IMG/VR virus record: IMGVR_UViG_3300030331_001851
Location: 1 to 39,122 of that record
Reading direction: 5' to 3' (one strand)
DNA length: 39,122 nt
Origin: a virus
Position numbers and translations under genes: made by a program. Below the pieces are notes generated by a model, which was not told the origin of the DNA, did not search any database, and worked only from the letters and a program-made list of their open reading frames with translations. This document shows, piece after piece, positions 23,379-31,872 of this stretch; position 1 is the first letter of the stretch, and each line of letters begins with the position of its first letter.

Positions 23379-23606
23379 ATGAGTGATACTTTAAAAGTAA
23401 AAGGTCATGCACATCTAATTAGAGATTTAAAATCTCAGGCAATCATTAATACAGATTCAGACGCATATGCCAAATACATGGCAAGAAAAATAAAACAAAA
23501 AGAAAAAGATGATGAAGTGAGACAAGTGGTTCGTGATGTTAATGAACTAAGAAACGAAATGAGAGAAATAAAAAATTTAATTATAGGACTCAAAAATGGC
23601 AGATAG
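23379..23606 (+). CDS. Small coiled-coil virion-associated protein
   Basis: 75 aa from the ATG 5 nt after the DUF4815 stop (MSDTLKVKGHAHLIRDLKSQ); an earlier in-frame start would sit inside the upstream gene. The second half, 'KQKEKDDEVRQVVRDVNELR' and NEMREIKNLI, is a clean heptad coiled coil. Small proteins of this type follow DUF4815 genes in other marine phages. It probably links or trimerises a structural part. The next gene starts within its last 11 bases. Confidence 0.6.
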   Translation: MSDTLKVKGHAHLIRDLKSQAIINTDSDAYAKYMARKIKQKEKDDEVRQVVRDVNELRNEMREIKNLIIGLKNGR

Positions 23607-24519
23607 AAGTATAGCAGCAGGAGATACATTAAATAAATTAAGATTTGAATTTAATGGTAGTGCTGAAGATATAGGAGAAATATCAGGCATCACAGGTGCA
23701 AGTGGTATTATTGCCAGTGCAACTGATGTTGTTGAAGCTATCACAGCATTGAATACTGATATTACAACCATTTCAACTGACAATCATGTTTTTGGTGGGT
23801 CTATTATTTTTGAAGGTGCAACTGACGATAGTTTTGAAACAACTTTAGCAGTTACAGATCCTACAGCAGATAGAACAATCACACTACCTAATGCAACTGG
23901 TACTGTTTCTTTGATTGATGCTACAGAAACATTAACAAATAAAACTTTGACAGCACCAACTATAACAAATGGCGTATTTAATACTGCTGTTTCTGGTACT
24001 GCTGTAAAAGATGAAGATGATATGTCAAGTGATAGTGCAACTGCTGTGGCAACACAACAAAGTATTAAAGCATTTGTTGAAAACTTAATTGCAGCTCAAG
24101 ATTTAGATATTGCACCAGATAGTGGCACAGGACAAAGTATTCTTTTACCAAGTGAAACACTAACTTTTTCTGGTGGATCAAATATTGCAAGTAGTGCTAC
24201 AGGTAATACAGTAACTTTTGCAATATCAGATGTCGTGCAACTCACAGCTTCACAAACATTAACGAACAAAACTTTTACAAGTCCTACAATCAACACATTA
24301 ACTTTTGCTTCAGGACAATCAACTTCAGGTTTAAATATTGGTGCAAATGGTATTGTATTCGAAGGTGCAACGGCTGACGCACACGAGACAACTTTAACAG
24401 CTGCTGACCCAACACAAGATAATACAATCACAATACCTAATGAATCAATCACTTGTGTAACAACAGCAACACACGCAACAAAATCAAATCATATTTCAAG
24501 ATGTATTGCATTAGGATAG
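23596..24519 (+). CDS. Tail-fibre-like protein, paralogue A
   Basis: 307 aa. N-terminus MADRSIAAGDTLNKLR is shared with the next gene. The middle has fibre repeats: DPTADRTITLPNATGTVSL, then ATETLTNKTLTAPTI and SQTLTNKTFTSPTI. This 'TLTNKTLT.P.I' repeat is common in marine T4-like tail fibres. A 'SDSATAVATQQSIKAFVE' helix is also shared. The last 20 residues (TCVTTATHATKSNH) differ from the paralogue but both end ALG. Probably a trimeric short fibre, with the C-terminus as the variable part. Confidence 0.7.
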   Translation: MADRSIAAGDTLNKLRFEFNGSAEDIGEISGITGASGIIASATDVVEAITALNTDITTISTDNHVFGGSIIFEGATDDSFETTLAVTDPTADRTITLPNATGTVSLIDATETLTNKTLTAPTITNGVFNTAVSGTAVKDEDDMSSDSATAVATQQSIKAFVENLIAAQDLDIAPDSGTGQSILLPSETLTFSGGSNIASSATGNTVTFAISDVVQLTASQTLTNKTFTSPTINTLTFASGQSTSGLNIGANGIVFEGATADAHETTLTAADPTQDNTITIPNESITCVTTATHATKSNHISRCIALG

Positions 24520-24527
24520 AATAAATA
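24520..24527 (+). promoter_or_regulatory. Late-promoter-like box (variant)
   Basis: AATAAATA, one base from the TATAAATA box, placed just after the paralogue A stop and 5 nt before the paralogue B start. Could be a weak late promoter. Confidence 0.35.
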
Positions 24528-24532
24528 GTAGT

Positions 24533-25453
24533 ATGGCAGATAGATCAGTAGCAGTAACCGACACACTAGAGACATTTAGAACGACCTTCAATTCTCTTGC
24601 AGGTGACATAGGAGATATAGCAGATTTACAAAGTGCCACTGGTACGATTGCTTCATCTACTGATGTTGTAGAGGCTGTTACAGCGATGAATACAGAAATC
24701 GCTGCTCTCAAAGCAGGCACCTCAGTCTTTGAAACTAAGATAGTTTTCGAAGGTGCAACTGATGACGCAAGTGAAACAACTTTACAAATAACTGACCCAA
24801 CTGCTGATCGAACAATTACATTACCTAACTTAACTGGTACTGTTTCATTATTAGACGCAACTGAAACACTTACAAACAAAACACTCACAACACCAACACT
24901 TACAAGTGCTGTTTTGAATACTGCTGTTTCAGGTAGTGCAATATTAGATGAAGATAATATGGCTTCTGATAGTGCAACACAATTAGCAACTCAACAATCA
25001 ATCAAGGCTTTTGTAGAAGCACAAATAACTGCTGAAGATTTAGATATCACTACTGATAGCGGCACTATTGCGATTGATTTAGATAGTGAAACACTAACAA
25101 TTGCTGGAGGAACTGGTATTGATACAACTGGTTCTAGTAATACAATTACAGTAGCAGTGGATAGTACGGTTGCAACATTGACAGGATCACAGACTTTGAC
25201 AAATAAAACTCTAACTAGTCCTACTATCAATTCACCTACAATTACAAGTTTAACTGCAACAGCATTAAGTTTAACAGATTCTAGTATCGTATTTGAGGGT
25301 TCAACTGCTGATGCAAACGAAACAACTCTTACAGTTGTAGATCCTACAGCAGATAGAACAATAACACTACCAAATGAGACTGGAACACTAATAACATCAA
25401 CAAGTGCAGCTACGAATGCTTTTTCTATTTCAATCGCAGCTGCGTTAGGGTAA
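24533..25453 (+). CDS. Tail-fibre-like protein, paralogue B
   Basis: 306 aa, aligned over its whole length with the preceding protein: MADRSVAVTDTLETFR, then TDVVEAVTAMNTEI, 'VFEGATDDASETTLQITDPT', RTITLPNLTGTVSLLD, ATETLTNKTLTTPTL, ATQQSIKAFVEAQITAEDLD. The two are a tandem duplication that has diverged to perhaps half identity. The C-terminus (TNAFSISIAAALG) differs. Two versions suggest a hetero-oligomer or alternative specificity; that is inference. The gap between them is 13 nt. Confidence 0.7.
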   Translation: MADRSVAVTDTLETFRTTFNSLAGDIGDIADLQSATGTIASSTDVVEAVTAMNTEIAALKAGTSVFETKIVFEGATDDASETTLQITDPTADRTITLPNLTGTVSLLDATETLTNKTLTTPTLTSAVLNTAVSGSAILDEDNMASDSATQLATQQSIKAFVEAQITAEDLDITTDSGTIAIDLDSETLTIAGGTGIDTTGSSNTITVAVDSTVATLTGSQTLTNKTLTSPTINSPTITSLTATALSLTDSSIVFEGSTADANETTLTVVDPTADRTITLPNETGTLITSTSAATNAFSISIAAALG

Positions 25454-25457
25454 GTTG

Positions 25458-25465
25458 TATAAATA
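25458..25465 (+). promoter_or_regulatory. T4-type late promoter box, cassette 1
   Basis: Exact TATAAATA directly after paralogue B, 22 nt before the fibre at 25488; an AAGGA site lies between. Confidence 0.75.
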
Positions 25466-25487
25466 GTAATAATAAGGATATAAAAAT

Positions 25488-27224
25488 ATGGCATTATCGA
25501 AAATAATAGAAAACTCACTTGCTGATGAAGCAGTATCTTCTGCTAAACTAAAAGACTTTTCAGCTGCTGTTGATTTAAACGGCGTTGAATTAGTTTTAGA
25601 CGCAGACGCAGATACAAGTATTACAGCAGATACAGATGATAGAATAGATTTTAAAATCGCAGGTGTTGAACACTTTTCTTTCTCTAATAGTTCAGGTGAT
25701 ACTATTATTAAACCGATGGTTGACGCCAAAGATATTAAGTTTCAACAATTTGATGGCAGAACACTTTTAGATATTAATGACGGTGGGTTTGTAGGTATCG
25801 CAAACGGTGCTACAAGTTCTGGTGAAATTAGATTTTTTGAAGATACAGACAATGGTTCAAACTATGTAGGTTTAAATGCAGGTAGTATATCTTCATCATT
25901 CACATTAACATTACCAACTGCTGATGGTTCTTCAGGACAGTTTCTAAAAACAGATGGTTCTGGTGCTTTATCTTTTGATACGGTATCAAGTGCTGCTGAC
26001 GATTTAACAACTGGAGACGCTGCTGTTACACTTGCTACTTCAGCAGGTAATATTACAATAGACGCACAAGGCGGCGATACAGATATTATATTCAAAGGCA
26101 CAGACGGTAGTTCAGATATTACACCAATGACATTAGATATGTCAGACGCTGGTGCTTTATTACTTACTGGTGGTAAAATTGATCTTAAAAACTCAGGTTC
26201 AAGATCAAAAATTTTATTTTATTGTGAATCAGGAAATGCACATTTTCAAACACTTCAGGCTGCACCACACTCAGAAAGTGCTTCAAATACTTTAACACTA
26301 CCGAGCACAGGTGGTGATGTTGATTTAGTTTCAACTGCTTCAACTGCTACACTTACAAACAAAACACTAACAACACCAATAATTGCTGAAATAGATAATA
26401 GTTCTAATATAACTTTAGACGCAGGTGCTGATATCATCTTAGACGCTGATGGTGCTGATATTATTTTCAAAGATGGTGGAACATCTATCTTAACAATTAC
26501 AAATAATTCTACCGATACTGATGTTGACTTTACAGTTGCAACGCAAGATAAAGATATTGTATTTAAAGGCGATGATGGTGGATCAGGTATCACAGCATTG
26601 ACAATAGATATGTCCGATGCAGGAACTTTGATCGCAAACCATAATTTAGAATTAGGCACAGACGCTTCAGAAATATTATTTGGTACAGATAACGAAGTTA
26701 AGATAATTCATAACGCAGACAAAGGATTAATTTTAAAACATACAGCGACTGCTGACGACAAACCTGTTATATTAACATTACAAACAGGCGAAACAGATTT
26801 AGCAGCTAATGATGTTATAGGTAAAGTAGAGTTTCAAGCACCAGATGAGGGCACAGGAACAGACGCTGTATTAGTTGCAGCTGCAATTCAGGCAGTTTCT
26901 GAAGGTGATTTTAGTGCTTCTTCAAATGCAACAAGTTTAGAGTTTATGACAGGTGCTTCAGAGGCAGCTGCAAAAAAATTAACACTAACAAGTGCAGGAC
27001 ATTTACTACCTGCATCTGATGATGCCCAAGATTTAGGCTCATCATCATTACAGTTTAGAGACATATATACTGGTGACTTAAACTTAAATAACACAAGACA
27101 CAGAAAAAATGAAGTAGATGGTACTTCTGGTTCATGGACAATTCAAGAGGGTGAAAATGACTTGTATATATTAAATAGATTAAACGGAAAAAAATTTAGA
27201 TTTAAATTAGAGGAGATACAATAA
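25488..27224 (+). CDS. Long tail fibre protein, cassette 1
   Basis: 578 aa. N-terminal module NGVELVLDADADTSITADTD, then FKIAGVEHFSF, 'DAKDIKFQQFDGRTLLDIND' and EIRFFEDTDNGSNYVGL recurs in the other fibres of this window. The middle has SRSKILFYCESGNAH, TLTNKTLTTPIIAEID and TLDAGADIILDADGADIIFK. The C-terminal 80 residues (SAGHLLPASDDAQDLGSSSL, QFRDIYTGDLNLN) resemble a fibre end domain that often precedes an intramolecular chaperone or adhesin. Expected to form long beta-helical trimers. It heads an operon with a 188-aa and a chaperone-like protein. Confidence 0.75.
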   Translation: MALSKIIENSLADEAVSSAKLKDFSAAVDLNGVELVLDADADTSITADTDDRIDFKIAGVEHFSFSNSSGDTIIKPMVDAKDIKFQQFDGRTLLDINDGGFVGIANGATSSGEIRFFEDTDNGSNYVGLNAGSISSSFTLTLPTADGSSGQFLKTDGSGALSFDTVSSAADDLTTGDAAVTLATSAGNITIDAQGGDTDIIFKGTDGSSDITPMTLDMSDAGALLLTGGKIDLKNSGSRSKILFYCESGNAHFQTLQAAPHSESASNTLTLPSTGGDVDLVSTASTATLTNKTLTTPIIAEIDNSSNITLDAGADIILDADGADIIFKDGGTSILTITNNSTDTDVDFTVATQDKDIVFKGDDGGSGITALTIDMSDAGTLIANHNLELGTDASEILFGTDNEVKIIHNADKGLILKHTATADDKPVILTLQTGETDLAANDVIGKVEFQAPDEGTGTDAVLVAAAIQAVSEGDFSASSNATSLEFMTGASEAAAKKLTLTSAGHLLPASDDAQDLGSSSLQFRDIYTGDLNLNNTRHRKNEVDGTSGSWTIQEGENDLYILNRLNGKKFRFKLEEIQ

Positions 27225-27790
27225 TGTCTTTAATAGTAGCAGGAACAACTTTTACAACTCCACAAATTGTTTTTTTAGGAGAATCAAAATCTAATAGTGC
27301 GGCAAGTTCAGCCACAATAGATAATATTTTTTCAGACACCTATCACTTGTATTTCTTTCATGCAGATATATTAGTAGCCACTAGCGGTACTCATGTTACT
27401 GCACAATTAGTATCTTCTGGCACAGCAGACACAGATGGATATTATTACTCTTTTCAAGGTTTAGACCAAGCAGGTAATAGTGAATCTGGAGATTCTGCTG
27501 GAGCAGCAGCATCATGGTCAATTTCAGGTGCTAATTCAAATCAAAGGGGAGTTCACATACACGGACATATATCTGGTCCTACATCAGGACAAGATAATAA
27601 TAAAAAGATTTCTTGGGCGTGTGAATCTTTTGATGCTGCTAATAATCAAGCTCATAGAACAGGCGGTGGGTTTCAAACAACATCAAGTGACCACACAGGA
27701 ATAAAAATTTTCTGTGGTTCAGGAAATATGACACAACATAGCATACAAATATATGGTATAGCAAATACAGAAAGATTTGGAGGATTTTAA
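27224..27790 (+). CDS. Fibre-associated beta protein (possible tip domain)
   Basis: 188 aa, starts on the last base of the fibre stop (TAATG). The sequence is beta-rich and Ser/His/Gly-rich: 'TYHLYFFHADILVATSGTHV', 'YYYSFQGLDQAGNSESGD', 'HIHGHISGPTSGQDNNKKIS'. No family recognised. Clustered His residues could bind metal, as in some T4 gp12-type tips. It seems to be the separable receptor-side or capping protein of cassette 1. Its stop overlaps the start of the next gene in the same manner. Confidence 0.5.
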   Translation: MSLIVAGTTFTTPQIVFLGESKSNSAASSATIDNIFSDTYHLYFFHADILVATSGTHVTAQLVSSGTADTDGYYYSFQGLDQAGNSESGDSAGAAASWSISGANSNQRGVHIHGHISGPTSGQDNNKKISWACESFDAANNQAHRTGGGFQTTSSDHTGIKIFCGSGNMTQHSIQIYGIANTERFGGF

Positions 27791-28098
27791 TGGCATTTAG
27801 TAAAAGTGATATAGCACCTGCTTTAGTAAATGGCAGCGAGGTAACTCTATCTGATTCTGAAAAAGACGCTATCGTAACAGAATGGAATAACAATGTAGTT
27901 AGTGAATTAAATTTAGCTCTTCTTAATCTAAGAAAAAAAAGAAATAGACTATTGGCGGATAGCGATTGGATGGGTAATTCAGATGTAACAATGACAGACG
28001 CATGGAAAACATATCGTCAAGCATTGAGAGATTTGACGAATGGACTAGATACTGTTGATAAAGTAAACTCAGTAACTTGGCCAACAGAACCGTCATAG
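27790..28098 (+). CDS. Tail-fibre assembly chaperone-like protein
   Basis: 102 aa. The C-terminal half 'RKKRNRLLADSDWMGNSD', then AWKTYRQALRDLTNGL and TWPTEPS has the classical layout RxxLLAxSDW...W..YRQALRDL...WP of phage tail-fibre assembly chaperones (Phage_tail_APC type). Such proteins bind the fibre during folding and are encoded next to it. It closes cassette 1. Its start overlaps the preceding stop (TTTTAATGG). Confidence 0.75.
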   Translation: MAFSKSDIAPALVNGSEVTLSDSEKDAIVTEWNNNVVSELNLALLNLRKKRNRLLADSDWMGNSDVTMTDAWKTYRQALRDLTNGLDTVDKVNSVTWPTEPS

Positions 28099-28105
28099 AA
28101 CAAGG

Positions 28106-28113
28106 TATAAATA
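28106..28113 (+). promoter_or_regulatory. T4-type late promoter box, cassette 2
   Basis: Exact TATAAATA, with the following 13 nt (through the AAAGGAAA ribosome site, to 28126) identical to the sequence at 31849-31869 before cassette 3, so promoter and RBS are a duplicated unit. Confidence 0.75.
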
Positions 28114-28137
28114 TAGTTAAAGGAAATGAATTAAAAC

Positions 28138-30264
28138 ATGGCATATATAGGAAAAGCACCAGTAAACGGATTTCATAAAAAACAATCTTTAACGACTGAT
28201 GGAAGTACGGTTACTTTCTCATTAGATTTTACTGTTGCAAGTGAAGAAGCACTTATCGTTGTTGTAGGTGGTGTAATTCAAGAACCAAGATCAGCATACA
28301 ATCTTGCAAGTGGTGGCACTCAAATTACATTTACGGCAGCTCCAGCTTCTACTGATACTGCGTATGTGATTTTTCTAGGAACAGCAATTGTTCAAAATTT
28401 AAATAGTGCTGGTGGGGCAGAATTAATTTTAGATGCTGATAATGATACATCTTTTACTGCTGATACAGACGATCAAATAGATATTAAGATTGCAGGTGCT
28501 GATGACTTTCAGTTTACAGCAAATAAATTTAGCACACTATCAGGAAGTAGTCAAGAGTTTGCAGATAACTCAGTAGCAAAATTTGGTGCAAGTCAAGATA
28601 TGACCATCTTTCATGATGGCACAGATTCATTAATTACAAATAAAACAGGCACTATGAAAATAGCAACTGAGACATCAGGCATTGCTGTTACGATAGGACA
28701 TACAACTTCAGAAACAACTGTCGCTGATAATCTAACAGTAACAGGTAATTTAACAGTTGGTGGCACTACAAGTTTTGGTGATTTCGATATTACAAATGTA
28801 GGTAGTATCGCTCTTGATAGTATTACAAATGATGGCACAGATATTACTTTAGATTCATCAAATGATATTGTCATAGACGCTGAAGGTGGTAATATAGAAT
28901 TTAAAGATGCAGGTACTTTACAACTTACTTTAGATATGGATGGCACCGCAGGTGCTCAAGTTATAAAACTTGGTGTTGATTCAGATGATTTAATTTTTCA
29001 ACAATTTGATGGCAACGAAGTAATCAGAATTGGTGATGATAGAAGATTATATTTCTTCGATAAAGGTGGAGAGTATATCGTTGGCGATGGTACAGATTTA
29101 AGTATATTTGCTAGTGCAGATATTAACATACCTGCAAATGTAGGATTAACATTTGGTGATGATGGCGAAAAGATTGAAGGTGATGGAACAGATTTAACTA
29201 TTTCTGGTAATAATATTAATCTTACTGCTACAGCAGATGTTGTAGTTCCTGCAAATGTAGGAATCACTTTTGGTAGTGGCGAAAAAATCGAGGGTGATGA
29301 TACAGATTTAACTATTACATCAGGTGCAAAAATTAATTTAACTGCAACTTCAGATGTTCACATACCTAATAATGTAGGTATCGTATTTGGCGGTGATTCA
29401 GAAAAGATTGAAGGTGATGGTACTGATATGACCATTAGTGCTAATAATTTAACAATAGATGCCGCTGCTGATATTAGTTTTGATGCTGCTGGTAATGATT
29501 TCAAGTTTCTTGCTGGTGGTACTGAAATACTTAATATTACAAACAGTTCAAGCGATGTTGTTATCAAACCGATCGTTGATGCCAAAGATATTATCTTTCA
29601 ACAAAGAGATGGTACTGAAGTTGCAAGAATAGAAGATAATGGAACATTCAATGTAGTTACTGACAAATTAGCAATCAATGGCACAGCAGTTACATCAACT
29701 GCAGCTGAATTAAATAAATTAGATGGTGCTGGTACAATAAAACAGGCAGGAAAAGAAACTATATGGGTTCCTTCAACTGCTATGACACCAACTGCTTCAA
29801 ATGGTTGCGCTGCTATAGCAACAGTTGAAACAACATCTGGCAGACCTGATATGAATGTTTTAGATTTTGATAAAGATTCAGATGAGTTTGCTCAATTTGC
29901 TGTTGCTTTTCCTAAATCATGGAATGAAGGCACGGTTACTTTTCAATTTTACTGGTCTGGAATTGCAGCTACAACAGGTGTTGCTATGAGCTTACAAGGT
30001 GTTGCTTTTGCAGATAATGATTCTATTGATACTGCATACGGAACAGCAGTTGTCGTGCAAGATAATGCTCAAGGTGCTGTAGAAGAACTGTTAGTATCTG
30101 CTGAAAGTAGTGCGATTACTATTGCTGGTTCACCAAGCACCGATGAACTTGTTTATTTTAGACTTGGTAGAGATGTTTCTGATAGTAATGATGACATGGC
30201 AGGTGATTGTAGAATACATGGTGTTAAGTTATTCTTTACTACTGACGCTGCTAATGACGCTTAA
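28138..30264 (+). CDS. Long tail fibre protein, cassette 2
   Basis: 708 aa. N-terminus MAYIGKAPVNGFHKKQSL and a beta domain (VVVGGVIQEPRSAYNL) resemble virion-attachment modules of marine fibres; cassette 4 has a related one. The ADTDDQIDIKIAGADDF module follows at about 110, then long repeats 'EKIEGDGTDLTISGNN', 'INLTATADVVVPANVG', near residues 328-492, identical save three residues to the cassette 3 fibre. C-terminal part ('ETIWVPSTAMTPTASNG', 'NEGTVTFQFYWSGIAAT') is unique, probably the specificity domain. A long Asp-rich beta-helical fibre is expected. Confidence 0.8.
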   Translation: MAYIGKAPVNGFHKKQSLTTDGSTVTFSLDFTVASEEALIVVVGGVIQEPRSAYNLASGGTQITFTAAPASTDTAYVIFLGTAIVQNLNSAGGAELILDADNDTSFTADTDDQIDIKIAGADDFQFTANKFSTLSGSSQEFADNSVAKFGASQDMTIFHDGTDSLITNKTGTMKIATETSGIAVTIGHTTSETTVADNLTVTGNLTVGGTTSFGDFDITNVGSIALDSITNDGTDITLDSSNDIVIDAEGGNIEFKDAGTLQLTLDMDGTAGAQVIKLGVDSDDLIFQQFDGNEVIRIGDDRRLYFFDKGGEYIVGDGTDLSIFASADINIPANVGLTFGDDGEKIEGDGTDLTISGNNINLTATADVVVPANVGITFGSGEKIEGDDTDLTITSGAKINLTATSDVHIPNNVGIVFGGDSEKIEGDGTDMTISANNLTIDAAADISFDAAGNDFKFLAGGTEILNITNSSSDVVIKPIVDAKDIIFQQRDGTEVARIEDNGTFNVVTDKLAINGTAVTSTAAELNKLDGAGTIKQAGKETIWVPSTAMTPTASNGCAAIATVETTSGRPDMNVLDFDKDSDEFAQFAVAFPKSWNEGTVTFQFYWSGIAATTGVAMSLQGVAFADNDSIDTAYGTAVVVQDNAQGAVEELLVSAESSAITIAGSPSTDELVYFRLGRDVSDSNDDMAGDCRIHGVKLFFTTDAANDA
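29119..29613 (+). repeat. Shared fibre module, copy 1
   Basis: 495 bp coding for 165 residues from DINIPAN to QQRDG. It consists of about three 38-40 aa units, each with EKIEGD.TD.TI. Copy 2 is at 32845-33339, copy 3 at 38724-39098. Bases 29428-29501 (74 nt) are identical to 33154-33227. Confidence 0.85.
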
Positions 30265-30276
30265 GAGTATTAAAAC

Positions 30277-31440
30277 ATGAGTTTTGGATATCAAATTTTA
30301 GGTTTTGGTGCTGGAGGCTCGCCGCCTCCAACTATATCTTCTATATCTGGTAAAATTTTAGTAGGCAGTGCTTCTAACTTAACATTAGCTGGCACAAATT
30401 TTGGAACAGCTAATTTAGTTGTAAAATTTGTTCAGGCTTCTGATTCAATAAGTGAAACTGTCTCAGTTACTCCAACAAGTTTAACAAACTCTGGCGCAGT
30501 TGCTGTTCCAGCTGCGGTTTATAATAATGTAACTGCTGGTAATGCTGTTGATATATCAGTTACAAACGAATTTTCTAAGGAATCTACTGTTACACAAACA
30601 ACTGCTCTAGGATTACCAACTGGCGGTAATATTACTACAAGTGGTAATTTCAGAATACATACATTCACATCTTCAGGAACATTTGGTAATACTATCGCAG
30701 ACTTACAAACACAATTCTTAGTTGTTGCTGGTGGCGGTGGTGGTTCACAATCACAACACGCAACTGGTGGGGGTGCTGGTGGTGCTGGAGGTTATCGTTG
30801 TTCTGTGTCAGGTGAAAATTCTGGTGGGGGTGATTCTGCTGAAAGTGCTCTAACACTATCTACAGGAAATAAAACAGTTACAATTGGAGGTGGAGGTGGA
30901 GATCGAACAGATGGTTCAGACTCCGTTTTCGATTCAATCACATCTGATGGTGGTGGTAAAGGTGGTGGTTATCAAAGAGTTTCAGGTGGTAATGGTGGAT
31001 CAGGAGGTGGTGCTGCTTTCCAAGCAGGCGCTGGTTCTGGTACATCTGGTCAAGGATTTAATGGTGGTTCCGCTACTACTGGTGGCGGAGGAGGAGGCGG
31101 AGGTGCTGGTGCTGTAGGTGGCAACTCAGGTGGTAATCACTTAGGTGGTAATGGCGGCACAGGTGTTTCTTCTTCAATCTCAGGTTCTAGTGTGACCCGT
31201 GCTGGTGGAGGTGGAGGTGGTTGTCATAACGGTTATGGTGGATCTCCAGATTCAGGTGACGGTGGTTCTGGTGGAGGTGGTCGAGGTTCTGCTAGAGGTG
31301 TGAATGGTGGCGATACTCCAATAAGTGGTTCAGCTAATACTGGCGGTGGTGGAGGAGGACCTATTGGTGATAGTTCACAAGGTGGTGCATCAGGTGGTTC
31401 TGGAATAGTAATAGTTAGATACGATTTAACAGCGATATAG
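30277..31440 (+). CDS. Gly-rich adhesin-like protein following a fibre
   Basis: 387 aa. Residues about 15-105 (SPPPTISSISGKILVGSASN, LTLAGTNFGTANLVVKFVQ) look like an IPT/TIG-type Ig domain. From about 125 a Gly-rich domain runs to the end: VVAGGGGGSQSQHATGGGAG, then many GGGG blocks separated by short polar loops, closing with SGIVIVRY. This arrangement recalls Gly_rich_2 domains and the polyglycine adhesin gp38 of T2/S16-type phages, which caps the long fibre encoded just upstream. Here too it follows a long fibre gene by 12 nt. Likely the receptor-binding tip of cassette 2; the adhesin role is inferred. Confidence 0.7.
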   Translation: MSFGYQILGFGAGGSPPPTISSISGKILVGSASNLTLAGTNFGTANLVVKFVQASDSISETVSVTPTSLTNSGAVAVPAAVYNNVTAGNAVDISVTNEFSKESTVTQTTALGLPTGGNITTSGNFRIHTFTSSGTFGNTIADLQTQFLVVAGGGGGSQSQHATGGGAGGAGGYRCSVSGENSGGGDSAESALTLSTGNKTVTIGGGGGDRTDGSDSVFDSITSDGGGKGGGYQRVSGGNGGSGGGAAFQAGAGSGTSGQGFNGGSATTGGGGGGGGAGAVGGNSGGNHLGGNGGTGVSSSISGSSVTRAGGGGGGCHNGYGGSPDSGDGGSGGGGRGSARGVNGGDTPISGSANTGGGGGGPIGDSSQGGASGGSGIVIVRYDLTAI

Positions 31441-31448
31441 GAGATATA

Positions 31449-31841
31449 ATGGGACATTTTGCAAAAGTAAATAGCGGAACAGTTGAAAAAGTAATAGTTG
31501 CAGAACAAGATTTTATTGATTCTGGTGCGGTTGGTAGTCCAAGTGATTGGGTTCAATGTTCTTACAACACACGAGGTGGTAAACACTATGAGCCAAACTC
31601 TGGTTATAGTGTAGAGAGTTCTGATCAATCAAAAGCACTGAGAAAGAATTACCCTGGACCAGGTTATAAATATGATGGTACTGGATTTTACATGCCACAA
31701 CCTTATGGATCATGGACTTTGAATAGCACAACTTATCTATGGGAACCACCTATTGCTAACCCAAATACTGGCACTACATTATATAAATGGAATGAAACTC
31801 TTTATCAATCAGACAATACAAAAGGTTGGGAAGAAGTATAA
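31449..31841 (+). CDS. Conserved fibre-region protein
   Basis: 130 aa. The start MGHFAKVNSGTVEKVIVAEQ, then DWVQCSYNTRGGKHYEP, 'ALRKNYPGPGYKYDGTGFYM', QPYGSWTLNSTTYLWEPP is a widely conserved pattern in marine T4-like phages, usually near tail fibres. No function has been proved that I know. It may be an assembly factor, since its N-terminal pattern is like those of fibre chaperones. An internal TATAAATA (31665) is read as GYKYDG and is likely chance. Confidence 0.65.
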   Translation: MGHFAKVNSGTVEKVIVAEQDFIDSGAVGSPSDWVQCSYNTRGGKHYEPNSGYSVESSDQSKALRKNYPGPGYKYDGTGFYMPQPYGSWTLNSTTYLWEPPIANPNTGTTLYKWNETLYQSDNTKGWEEV

Positions 31842-31856
31842 ATATAGTTATAAATA
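31837..31856 (+). promoter_or_regulatory. Tandem late promoter boxes, cassette 3
   Basis: Two exact TATAAATA boxes at 31837-31844 and 31849-31856, 12 nt apart. The first overlaps the stop of the previous gene. The second, with its flank, is the duplicated copy of the cassette 2 promoter/RBS unit. Confidence 0.75.
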
Positions 31857-31872
31857 TAGTTAAAGGAAACAC

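Noticed and set aside
30720-31400. Gly-rich repeats as a CRISPR or structural DNA repeat
   Set aside because: The repetition is explained by GGT/GGA/GGC codons of a Gly-rich protein; spacing is irregular.
31665-31672. TATAAATA inside the 130-aa protein gene
   Set aside because: It encodes GYKYDG in a conserved protein and no start follows closely; chance match.
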